Positions 1 to 5,986 are shown, counted from the first letter of the stretch. The stretch: 6,792 nt of DNA from an uncultured Bacilli bacterium (GCA_934149325.1 CAKPEJ010000033.1:1-6792), one strand, 5' to 3'. Notes: generated by a model from the sequence alone, not told the origin. Made by a program: numbers and translations.

Positions 1-1440
1 TGTATTTTTTAAATTATGATATCCATATAATCTACCAATTTCTTCAACTATATCATTAACATTATTTTCTATATCTAGTCTTCTTCTTGGAATAGTTACT
101 TCAAAAGTATCATCATTTAAAGTATATTTAAAATCTAATTTATCAAGTTGTTTTTCAATATCTTCATCAGTAAGTGTAATACCAAGTAATGAATTTACTT
201 TTTCTGTTTTAAATGTTATTTTTTTCTCTGTTTTATCTTCACTATCATAAAGTACATAATCACTTAATACTTTACCATCTGCATACTTCTCAAGTAAATA
301 ACAAGCTCTATCAAGTGCTTTTATAGTATATTCATAATTTAATCCTTTTTCATATCTCATAGATGCTTCACTTCTTAAATTTAATCTTTTTTCTGTTTTT
401 CTTATATTAGTAGGATTAAATATAGCACTTTCTATTAATACATCAGTAGTATTTTCATCAACATCTGTATTAAGTGCACCCATTACTCCCGCAACTGCAA
501 CTACTCTTTTTCCATCTGTTATAACAATATCATCAGAACTTAATATTCTTTCTTTTTTATCTAAAGTCACTACTTCTTCATTATCATTTGCCATTCTAAC
601 AAGTATTTCATTACCTAATTTATTTTTATCAAAGAAATGAAGTGGTTGACCATATTCAAGCATTACATAATTTGAAATATCAACTATATTATTTATTGGT
701 CTCATTCCTGCAGATATTAGTCTGTTTTGAATAAATTTTGGTGATTCACCTATTTTTAAGCCTGTTACCATTTTTGCTTTATAGTATGTACAATTTTCAG
801 TATCAACTTTTAAGTTAAAATGATTTTTAACTGAATCATTTATTTCTTCATAATTATCTTCTGGTAATTTTACTTTCTTACCTAAAATAGCACCTATTTC
901 ATAAGCAAATCCTATATGATAAAAACAGTCATTATTTTTATGTTTATGAATATCTAAATCATATAAAGTATCACATGCTCCCATATATTCTAAAGCATCT
1001 GTTCCAACAGGTGCATTTTCATCTAATATGTATATACCTTTTTTATAGTTTTCTTCTGTTGCTTCTTCTAATCCAATCTCTGATAAAGCACATATCATAC
1101 CATTTGAGTCAACACCTCTTTTTTTACTTTTTGAAATCATAAAGTCACCTGGAAGTTTTGCACCTGGAAGTGCAACAATAACCTTTATTCCTTCTTTAAC
1201 ATTTGAAGCACCACATACTATTTGTATAGTTTCATTACCTACATCTACCATACACACATGCATATGATCTGAATCAGGATGAGGAATACATGATATAACT
1301 TTACCTATTACTAAATTATCAATATGATTATTTATTACATGTTCAACATTTATACCTGCTTTTGTTACTTTATCAGCAAGTTCATCAAGATTTTCATTTT
1401 CTATATCAATATAATCTTTTACCCAGTTCATACTTATCAT
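1..1440 (-). CDS. pheT: Phenylalanyl-tRNA synthetase beta subunit, 3' end beyond window
   Basis: Beta subunit of the cytoplasmic alpha2-beta2 enzyme that charges tRNA-Phe; it binds tRNA and edits mischarged Tyr. The window holds the first 480 codons of a protein usually near 800 residues; the frame is open to base 1, so the B6-B8 domains are missing. Seen: N-terminal MISMNWVKDYID, like the family's usual xSxxWLxxYV opening; an OB-fold tRNA-binding domain at about 41-152; a B3/B4 editing domain at about 214-388 with GVMGALNTDVDENT (318-331) and RLNLRSEASMRYEKG (352-366); and a B5 domain at about 401-472 ending in EEIGRLYGYHNL. The usual TPNR-like stretch reads HKHKNN (165-170). ATG 1440 is two bases past the pheS stop and follows an AGGAAG sequence inside the pheS end. 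A second ATG at 1431 is possible but loses the normal N-terminus. It is the last visible gene of the T-box operon. Confidence 0.97.
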   Translation of the reverse strand, partial: MISMNWVKDYIDIENENLDELADKVTKAGINVEHVINNHIDNLVIGKVISCIPHPDSDHMHVCMVDVGNETIQIVCGASNVKEGIKVIVALPGAKLPGDFMISKSKKRGVDSNGMICALSEIGLEEATEENYKKGIYILDENAPVGTDALEYMGACDTLYDLDIHKHKNNDCFYHIGFAYEIGAILGKKVKLPEDNYEEINDSVKNHFNLKVDTENCTYYKAKMVTGLKIGESPKFIQNRLISAGMRPINNIVDISNYVMLEYGQPLHFFDKNKLGNEILVRMANDNEEVVTLDKKERILSSDDIVITDGKRVVAVAGVMGALNTDVDENTTDVLIESAIFNPTNIRKTEKRLNLRSEASMRYEKGLNYEYTIKALDRACYLLEKYADGKVLSDYVLYDSEDKTEKKITFKTEKVNSLLGITLTDEDIEKQLDKLDFKYTLNDDTFEVTIPRRRLDIENNVNDIVEEIGRLYGYHNLKNT

Positions 1441-1442
1441 AA

Positions 1443-2495
1443 TTATCTATCTTCCTTTCTATCAAAATTTTTTGTTTCTCTTAAATCATTTTCGTGGGCA
1501 ACTCTCATATCAGTAATTCCATATTTAAGCATTGATATTCTTTCAGCAGCCATACCAAATGCAAATCCTTGCCATTCATTTGGATCATAACCACAATTTC
1601 TTAATACATTTGGATGAACCATTCCACCACCACTAATTGTTATCCATCCTTTTGGTTTACACATAGAGCATCCACTTCCATCACAATATATACAGCTCAT
1701 ATCCATTTCTACTGATGGCTCTGTGAATGGATAATAGCTTGGTCTAAATCTTGCTTCTACATCTTTTCCAAACATATATTTTATAAAAGCATCAAATGTT
1801 CCTTTCAAATCGCTAAGAGATATATTTTTATCAATTACAAGACCTTCTATTTGAGTAAATTCTTGTTCATGAGTTGCATTTATATCTTCTCTTCTATATG
1901 TTTTACCAGGACATATCATTCTAATCGGAGTTTTTCCATCACCTTTTAACATAGTTCTTACTTGAACAGGTGATGTTTGGCTTCTAAGTAAAATATTTTC
2001 TCCTTCTAAGTAATATGTATCTTGTGCATCTCTAGCAGGATGATCTTTTGGTAAATTAAGCATTTCAAAATTATATTTGTCAAGTTCTATTTCAGGTCCT
2101 TCTAAAACATCATATCCCATTCCTATAAAGAATTCTTCTGCTTCTTCTACAACCTTTTCTATTATAGATGGACTTCCAGATGGAATAGCAGTTCCACTTA
2201 AAGTTATATCAACCTTTTCTTCTTCTAACTTTTTATTTAATTCTTCTTCTTCAAATTTTTCTTTTAATTCATCAAATGAATTATTAACAAATGTTTTTAA
2301 ATCATTTAAAAGGGATCCAAATTCTTTCTTTTCTTCATTTGGTATTTCTCTCATTAATGATGAAAGTTCTGAAACCTTTCCCTTTTTACTTAAATACTCT
2401 ATTCTTAAGTCATTTAATTCCTTTAAATTTTTAACTTCTTTTAATTTTTCTATAATTTCTTCTTTTAAATTTTTTACTCTCTCTTCTTTATTCAT
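1443..2495 (-). CDS. pheS: Phenylalanyl-tRNA synthetase alpha subunit
   Basis: Catalytic subunit of phenylalanyl-tRNA synthetase, a class II enzyme: Phe + ATP + tRNA-Phe gives Phe-tRNA. The 350 residues are normal for bacterial PheS. Seen: an N-terminal helical coiled coil at about 1-95 (tRNA arm); HPARDAQDTYYL (152-163); TSPVQVRTM (174-182); motif 2 around YRREDINATHEQEFTQIEG (200-218); FRPSYYPFTEPS (250-261); GMVHP (291-295); and motif 3 FGMAAERI (313-320) with R319. Cys 268, 271, 276 and 279 form the CxxC-CxxC insert also found in Bacillus-type PheS. Differences from the sequences I remember are RSQTSP where RTHTSP is common, and GMAAER for GMGxER. The start has a clear AAAGGAGATG ribosome site at 2503-2512. 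One base separates it from the HAD stop and two from pheT, so the three genes are one operon. Confidence 0.98.
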   Translation of the reverse strand: MNKEERVKNLKEEIIEKLKEVKNLKELNDLRIEYLSKKGKVSELSSLMREIPNEEKKEFGSLLNDLKTFVNNSFDELKEKFEEEELNKKLEEEKVDITLSGTAIPSGSPSIIEKVVEEAEEFFIGMGYDVLEGPEIELDKYNFEMLNLPKDHPARDAQDTYYLEGENILLRSQTSPVQVRTMLKGDGKTPIRMICPGKTYRREDINATHEQEFTQIEGLVIDKNISLSDLKGTFDAFIKYMFGKDVEARFRPSYYPFTEPSVEMDMSCIYCDGSGCSMCKPKGWITISGGGMVHPNVLRNCGYDPNEWQGFAFGMAAERISMLKYGITDMRVAHENDLRETKNFDRKEDR

Positions 2496-2496
2496 T

Positions 2497-3132
2497 TTAA
2501 AACATCTCCTTTATCCTATCAAAACTATTTATACTTAATATCTTACTCTTATCATATTCCTTATTTTCAGGATTATAATAAATTGAATCTATTCCAAATT
2601 TATTTGGACCAATTACATCCTTTTCTATTGAATCTCCTATCATTATACATTCATTTACATGATAGTTACCACATGCATTTAAATAACTTTCTTTATTTGG
2701 TTTAAGAGAAGTATCACCTGTATAAACATCATCAAAAAATTCTAATATTCCAGCATTTTTAAGTCTTTCTACTTGTTCATATTTAAACCAATTTGTAAGT
2801 ACTACTAAACTTTTTTTCTTATCTTTTAAGTATTCAAGCATACTTTTTGTCTCATCAAGTAATCTATCATTTGCACTAGAATTTTCTTTTACCCAACCAT
2901 CTATTATTTCACATGTAATGTTTATACCTGTTTTTTCACTTAAAAATTTACTTAAAGTACTATAATCATATTTTTTATGTTCTTTTTCAAATTCAGTCAA
3001 ATATCTAGGATATATTAAGAAGAATTTTTTTGCTTCTTCTTCTGTTAATACACTTTTAAAGTACTCTATTGACCTAGAAAAATCTCCATGAAGAAGTGTT
3101 CCATCAAGATCAAATATAAATCTTTTTTTCAT
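2497..3132 (-). CDS. HAD-superfamily phosphatase, first gene of the Phe T-box operon
   Basis: A soluble haloacid-dehalogenase-type hydrolase of 211 residues, probably a phosphatase of subfamily I; the substrate is unknown. Seen: motif I FDLDGTLL with nucleophile D8 and acid/base D10; an alpha-helical cap at about 16-85; motif II VVLTNW with T113; motif III at K144 (LKPNKESY); motif IV GDSIEKD with D167 and D172. All catalytic positions are present. It resembles YjjG/YfnB-like nucleotidases in layout, but I cannot assign a substrate. The start is ATG 3132, preceded four bases away by GGAGGT (3137-3142); an in-frame TTG at 3144 would overlap that ribosome site and is not a credible start. It sits directly behind the T-box terminator and ends one base before pheS, so its expression should follow tRNA-Phe charging. 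No role in phenylalanine metabolism is evident from sequence. Confidence 0.92.
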   Translation of the reverse strand: MKKRFIFDLDGTLLHGDFSRSIEYFKSVLTEEEAKKFFLIYPRYLTEFEKEHKKYDYSTLSKFLSEKTGINITCEIIDGWVKENSSANDRLLDETKSMLEYLKDKKKSLVVLTNWFKYEQVERLKNAGILEFFDDVYTGDTSLKPNKESYLNACGNYHVNECIMIGDSIEKDVIGPNKFGIDSIYYNPENKEYDKSKILSINSFDRIKEMF

Positions 3133-3136
3133 ATTT

Positions 3137-3142
3137 ACCTCC
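3137..3142 (-). promoter_or_regulatory. Ribosome binding site that fixes the HAD gene start
   Basis: GGAGGT read on the minus strand, followed by AAAT and ATG 3132. It lies just after the U-tract of the T-box terminator. Because the in-frame TTG at 3144 overlaps it, translation should begin at 3132. Confidence 0.85.
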
Positions 3143-3214
3143 AAAAAAAATATCTATGATGTAAGGACGCATTTTATTATTTGACCTGCGCGGTACCACC
3201 TTACTTCATAGATA
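3143..3214 (-). terminator. Intrinsic terminator of the Phe T-box leader
   Basis: On the minus strand the arm TATCTATGAAGTAAGG (3214-3199) pairs with CCTTACATCATAGATA (3166-3151), 15 of 16 positions, followed by eight U (3150-3143). The ascending arm contains the start of the T-box sequence, so terminator and antiterminator exclude each other. The HAD start lies 11 bases after the U-tract, so termination would silence the whole HAD-pheS-pheT unit when tRNA-Phe is charged. Confidence 0.92.
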
Positions 3215-3374
3215 TTTCTATGCTCTTTAATCTATTAACGCTAGATAAACGTTATAACTTTAATTATAATGCTAAAAGGTGAATTCATATACTTATATTA
3301 TTAGCTCACACCATATGCTAACTCTCTTAAAATATAATAATATATTACTACTCCTTCATCATTGCTTTTTAAAC
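3143..3374 (-). ncRNA. Phe-specific T-box riboswitch leader
   Basis: A cis-acting RNA that binds tRNA-Phe and switches on the downstream operon when the tRNA is uncharged. Seen on the minus strand: Stem I base with GATGAAGGAGTAG (3360-3348), where AAGG pairs with CCTT (3279-3276) below the specifier loop; AGAGAG (3327-3322); a distal hairpin TTAGC/GCTAA (3321-3317, 3305-3301) whose loop carries GGTGTGA, matching the GGUGNRA consensus; specifier TTC at 3283-3281 followed by A; a short hairpin ATCTA/TAGAT (3246-3242, 3234-3230), probably Stem III; and the T-box AAGGTGGTACCGCG (3202-3189). UGGU (3198-3195) matches the ACCA end expected of tRNA-Phe. The UUC codon in the specifier loop agrees with pheST downstream. 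The 5' end near 3374 is inferred from the promoter. Confidence 0.95.
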
Positions 3375-3380
3375 AAACTA

Positions 3381-3408
3381 ATTATATCATATTAATTTAT
3401 TTTTGCAA
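3381..3408 (-). promoter_or_regulatory. Promoter of the T-box HAD-pheS-pheT operon
   Basis: On the minus strand TTGCAA (3408-3403), a 16-base spacer, then TATAAT (3386-3381) with the extended -10 bases TGA (3389-3387). It reads like a sigma-70/SigA promoter with a perfect -10 and a 4-of-6 -35. Transcription would begin near 3374, seven bases downstream, giving a leader of about 240 bases before the HAD start. Confidence 0.75.
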
Positions 3409-3418
3409 ATAAATTAAT
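3391..3418 (-). terminator. Perfect 12-bp hairpin at the end of ylbF (non-canonical terminator or 3' stabiliser)
   Basis: Bases 3391-3402 and 3407-3418 are perfect reverse complements around a 4-base loop. As minus-strand RNA this is an all A-U stem capped by GCAA, a GNRA tetraloop, and it contains the ylbF stop codon. It marks a probable 3' end of the miaB-ylbF transcript, but no run of U follows, so it is not a standard intrinsic terminator. The TTGC loop and neighbouring AA also form the -35 box of the next promoter. An operator function is an alternative. Confidence 0.5.
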
Positions 3419-3749
3419 CTAATATTTCATTAAAACAATCTTCAAATCTTTTTTGTATCTCTGTTATTAATTTATTTAACTTTTTAGCACTTTTTAAATA
3501 ATTCTTGTATTCTTCTAATGAATTTAATTTATCAAACATATCAGAAAGTATTTTCTCATCTAACGAAGTATCTTCTTTTATGTTTTCTTTCTTTACTATC
3601 TCTTTTTGTTTTAGTTTAATTTTATTTATTAAATAATTTATTTCTTTATTTTTATCAAGTTTTTTTGTTTCACTTATATAGTTTTTATATTCATTAGAAT
3701 CAATAATCATTTTCTTTAAATTTTCTACTTCTAATAGAATATTATTCAT
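3414..3749 (-). CDS. YlbF/YmcA-family protein (RicA/RicF-like)
   Basis: A small, soluble, highly charged, probably all-helical protein of 111 residues, matching the YlbF/YmcA (Com_YlbF) family. In Bacillus subtilis YmcA (RicA) and YlbF (RicF) act with YaaT in a complex that promotes mRNA maturation by RNase Y and affects competence, sporulation and biofilm. Assignment rests on length, the helical pattern, and position: ymcA directly follows miaB (ymcB) in B. subtilis, as here. Seen: two similar blocks, EYKNYISETKKLDK (20-33) and EYKNYLKSAKKLNK (80-93). Only one cysteine (C105) is present, so the Fe-S cluster reported for the Bacillus complex would need other ligands. The ATG overlaps the miaB end by 8 bases, with GGAG at 3762-3759, so the two are translationally coupled. 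I cannot say whether it is closer to YlbF or YmcA. Confidence 0.8.
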   Translation of the reverse strand: MNNILLEVENLKKMIIDSNEYKNYISETKKLDKNKEINYLINKIKLKQKEIVKKENIKEDTSLDEKILSDMFDKLNSLEEYKNYLKSAKKLNKLITEIQKRFEDCFNEILD

Positions 3750-5181
3750 CTATTTTTTCTCCATTTAAACTCCATGTTTTAGCTTCTGTTATTTTTACAT
3801 TTATGATTTTACCAATATCTTCTTTTGAACATTTTACATTAACTAATTTCATTGTATCTGTATATCCAGCACATAATTCTTCATTTTTTTCTGAAACATT
3901 TTCAATTAATACTGGAACTATTTTACCAACTAATTTTTCATTATTTTCTTTATAATATTTATTTACTAATTCATTTAATCTTTGTAATCTTTCTTGTTTT
4001 TCTTCTAAAGAAATTGAATCATTCATTTTTGCAGCTGGAGTATTTTCTCTTGGAGAATATATAAAAGTAAATGCCCCATCATATTTACATTCATTAACAA
4101 CTTCTAATGTATCTAAAAAATCATCTTCTGTTTCATTTGGAAATCCTACAATTATATCTGTTGTTAAACTTACATTTGGAATTTTTTCTCTTATTTTTTT
4201 AGCAAGGGTTAAATAACTTTCTTTAGTATAACGTCTTCCCATTAGTTTTAAAATTTTATCACTTCCAGATTGTAAAGGTAAGTGTATATATGGCATTACA
4301 TTATCATATTTAGCAATTACATCTATCATTTCATCAGTAAAATCCCATGGATGAGAAGTTATAAATCTAACTCTTTCGATACCTGTTTTAGCAACATCTT
4401 CTAAAAGTTTATCCATAGTAATTCCATCATCTAAATCTTTACCATAAGCATTTACATTTTGTCCAAGTAAAGTTACTTCTTTATATCCGTTTTTTATTAA
4501 ATCTTCTACTTCTTTTAATATATCTTTTTCTTTTCTACTTCTTTGTTTTCCTCTAGTATATGGAACTATACAGTAAGTACAAAATTTATCACAGCCATAC
4601 ATTATATTAACATATGCCTTATATTTACTTTCTCTTTTAACAGGTAAATTTTCAACCACTTCTCCTTCTTTACTAAATACTTCTATAATAAGTTCATTAT
4701 TTTCTAATGATTCACTTATTAATTTTGGAAGGTTTTGTATATTGTGCGTTCCAAAAACAACATCTACCCATTTTAATTTATTTTCTATTTCATTTACAAC
4801 AGATTCCTCTTGTGCCATACAACCACATACACATGTAATAATATCTGGTCTTTCTTCTTTCATATGCTTTATTCTTCCAAGCATTCCAAATACTTTATTA
4901 TGTGCATTTTCTCTTATCGCACATGTATTTAAAAGTATTAAATCAGCATCTTCCATGTTATCTGTTTTAATAAAAGACATATCTTCAAGTATTGCACTTA
5001 TAGTTTCTGAATCTCTTTCATTAGCTTGACAACCATATGTAATTATATGATATTTTTTACCTGTACCAATTTTACTTAATTCATTATTCATTATATACGC
5101 ATCTGTTAAAATTTTAACTTCTTCTTTAGTTCTTTTTCTAGCTTCAGCATATGATGGTTTTATATGCATTTGTTTTATCAT
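3742..5181 (-). CDS. miaB: tRNA-2-methylthio-N6-dimethylallyladenosine synthase MiaB
   Basis: Radical-SAM methylthiotransferase that converts i6A37 to ms2i6A37 in tRNAs reading UNN codons, including tRNA-Phe, aiding frame maintenance. The protein has 479 residues. Seen: an N-terminal MTTase domain with the auxiliary cluster ligands C51 (YGCQANERDSE), C87 (NTCAIRENA) and C121 (GCMAQ); radical-SAM motif CDKFCTYC (C197, C201, C204) followed by IVPYTRGKQRSR; LLGQNVNAYG (238-247); SHPWDFTDE (276-284); LPLQSGSDKILKLMGRRYT (301-319); TDIIVGFPNET (341-351); and a C-terminal TRAM domain at about 413-476. The NVNAYG and SHPWDFTDE forms favour MiaB over the related MtaB or RimO. The start is ATG 5181, seven bases after GGAGG; an in-frame TTG at 5202 precedes both that site and the predicted transcription start. 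It has its own promoter and is coupled to ylbF by an 8-base overlap. Confidence 0.97.
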   Translation of the reverse strand: MIKQMHIKPSYAEARKRTKEEVKILTDAYIMNNELSKIGTGKKYHIITYGCQANERDSETISAILEDMSFIKTDNMEDADLILLNTCAIRENAHNKVFGMLGRIKHMKEERPDIITCVCGCMAQEESVVNEIENKLKWVDVVFGTHNIQNLPKLISESLENNELIIEVFSKEGEVVENLPVKRESKYKAYVNIMYGCDKFCTYCIVPYTRGKQRSRKEKDILKEVEDLIKNGYKEVTLLGQNVNAYGKDLDDGITMDKLLEDVAKTGIERVRFITSHPWDFTDEMIDVIAKYDNVMPYIHLPLQSGSDKILKLMGRRYTKESYLTLAKKIREKIPNVSLTTDIIVGFPNETEDDFLDTLEVVNECKYDGAFTFIYSPRENTPAAKMNDSISLEEKQERLQRLNELVNKYYKENNEKLVGKIVPVLIENVSEKNEELCAGYTDTMKLVNVKCSKEDIGKIINVKITEAKTWSLNGEKIDE

Positions 5182-5186
5182 TATAA

Positions 5187-5193
5187 CTCCTCC
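5187..5193 (-). promoter_or_regulatory. Ribosome binding site that fixes the miaB start
   Basis: GGAGGAG on the minus strand with TTATA before ATG 5181. It is a near-perfect Shine-Dalgarno and rules against the in-frame TTG at 5202, which lies upstream of it. Confidence 0.88.
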
Positions 5194-5204
5194 AAACTTC
5201 AAGT

Positions 5205-5233
5205 ATTATATCATTTATGACTTTCTTTTTCAA
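5205..5233 (-). promoter_or_regulatory. Strong promoter for miaB inside the xre 3' end
   Basis: On the minus strand TTGAAA (5233-5228), a 17-base spacer, TATAAT (5210-5205), with extended -10 bases TGA (5213-5211). Matches are 5 of 6 at -35 and 6 of 6 at -10 with ideal spacing. The TGA of the extended -10 is the xre stop codon. Transcription would start near 5198, leaving a leader of about 17 bases, so miaB need not depend on the toxin-antitoxin promoter. Confidence 0.8.
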
Positions 5234-5474
5234 CAACGTTTAGACTTAAATTTAGTGCATTTACTATTTTTAAAATTGTATTTAAACTTGGTGATATTTC
5301 TCTTTTTTCTATCTTTACTAAATAAGGTTGTTTCATATTAATCATTTTACATAATTCTCTTTGTGATATTCCCTTTTCTTTTCTTATTTTAGATAATTTT
5401 TCTATAAATTCATATTCTAAATCCAATAATTTTTTTTCATTATTTACATAATCATCTAACAAAACTTTGTTCAT
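5211..5474 (-). CDS. Xre-family helix-turn-helix protein, probable antitoxin
   Basis: A DNA-binding protein of 87 residues, likely the antitoxin and autorepressor of the MazF-like toxin gene it overlaps. Seen: an N-terminal charged helix (1-25), then a Cro/C1-type HTH at about 26-80: LSKIRKEKGISQRELCKMIN (27-46), recognition helix around MKQPYLVKIEK (47-57), SPSLNTILKIVNALNLSLNV (61-80). This pattern is close to HigA-like antitoxins. No long toxin-binding tail is present; the N-terminal 25 residues are the likeliest contact region. ATG 5474 follows GAGGAG (5487-5482) at 7 bases; ATG codons at 5501 and 5489 in the same frame lie before or at that site and are less likely. The start lies 23 bases inside the toxin gene, implying translational coupling. 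The TGA stop overlaps the miaB promoter. A plain repressor is the alternative. Confidence 0.85.
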   Translation of the reverse strand: MNKVLLDDYVNNEKKLLDLEYEFIEKLSKIRKEKGISQRELCKMINMKQPYLVKIEKREISPSLNTILKIVNALNLSLNVVEKESHK

Positions 5475-5928
5475 TACTATACTCCTCATATTTACTTTCA
5501 AATAACTTTATCATATCATTATTAATTCTTCCAACTTTTTTTAAAATATCATTTTCATTTAATTTATATATATGATCAGTCTTCACAATACTGTTTTTAT
5601 ATAATTTATTTTCTTTGTTTTTATTAATTTTAATATTATATTTATATTTTTCTTTTTTTATATTTGAAGATATAATCATACCAAAATACTCAATAGGCAT
5701 ATAACGATTATTATCTAATATTACAAACAAATGATTTTGACCTATTTCTCCATTACCATAAATAAATTTTTCTACAAAAACTATATCTCCTCTTTTGATA
5801 TCTTCAAATTTTTCAAAATTTTCAGAAATATAATAATTAACTTCTTCAGGGGTTAATGCATATTCAAAAGGAACATCATTTAACTCTAGAAAACTATTGT
5901 AATATTTTTCATAAAACTTTTTACTCAT
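5452..5928 (-). CDS. MazF/PemK-like protein, probable toxin
   Basis: A 158-residue protein with features of the MazF/PemK (CcdB-fold) family, whose known members are mRNA or tRNA endoribonucleases. Seen: an N-terminal helical extension of about 44 residues; KRGDIVFVE (45-53), the conserved first strand; GQNHLFVILDNN (63-74), in the place of the family's GxRPVLVI block; YFGMIISSNI (81-90); SIVKTDHIYKLNENDILKKVG (113-133), matching the SVVxxDQIRTIDxxxL region; and a C-terminal helix. The catalytic arginine of classical MazF aligns with H66, and the Thr with S87 or S88, so nuclease activity is not assured. ATG 5928 follows GAGG (5939-5936) at 7 bases. It is the first gene of a pair with the overlapping Xre gene, behind an inverted repeat. 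Toxin-first order with an Xre partner differs from mazEF and resembles higBA. Toxicity is inferred. Confidence 0.75.
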   Translation of the reverse strand: MSKKFYEKYYNSFLELNDVPFEYALTPEEVNYYISENFEKFEDIKRGDIVFVEKFIYGNGEIGQNHLFVILDNNRYMPIEYFGMIISSNIKKEKYKYNIKINKNKENKLYKNSIVKTDHIYKLNENDILKKVGRINNDMIKLFESKYEEYSNEQSFVR

Positions 5929-5941
5929 AGTATCGCCTCAA

Positions 5942-5971
5942 AATTATGATAACATATATATTATCATAATT
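5942..5971. promoter_or_regulatory. Perfect 11-bp inverted repeat, probable operator of the toxin-antitoxin pair
   Basis: AATTATGATAA (5942-5952) and TTATCATAATT (5961-5971) are exact reverse complements around an 8-base spacer, centre-to-centre distance 19 bases, about two helical turns. It ends 13 bases before the toxin ATG and overlaps the predicted promoter, as expected for autoregulation by an HTH antitoxin dimer or tetramer. As RNA it could also form a hairpin followed by UUUU and weakly end the upstream transcript. Confidence 0.65.
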
Positions 5972-5986
5972 CAATAAATTATACCA
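5946..5986 (-). promoter_or_regulatory. Promoter region of the toxin-antitoxin pair (two candidate -10 boxes)
   Basis: Two readings are possible on the minus strand. One has TTGAAT (5974-5969), 17 bases, TATCAT (5951-5946) with a TG extension; the -35 and -10 both fall in the inverted-repeat arms, but the transcript would start very close to the ribosome site. The other is an extended -10 TGGTATAAT (5986-5978) without a good -35, starting inside the inverted repeat. In both cases a protein on the repeat would block transcription. Confidence 0.5.

Noticed and set aside
1434..1444. A single copy of TTATCATAATT, identical to one arm of the putative toxin-antitoxin operator, at the pheT start
   Set aside because: There is no second arm, and the sequence falls in the pheS stop/pheT start region inside an operon. 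In such AT-rich DNA one half-site is most likely chance.
1324..1590. Plus-strand open frame across the pheT/pheS junction
   Set aside because: It overlaps two well-supported genes on the other strand, has low-complexity F/I/Y composition typical of antisense reading of AT-rich DNA, and has no ribosome site. The same reasons remove the plus-strand frames at 2077-2538, 3852-4064, 4742-5029 and 6524-6715.
3133..3413. A short gene between ylbF and the HAD gene
   Set aside because: The stretch is fully explained by a promoter and a T-box leader with recognisable Stem I, specifier, T-box and terminator elements.
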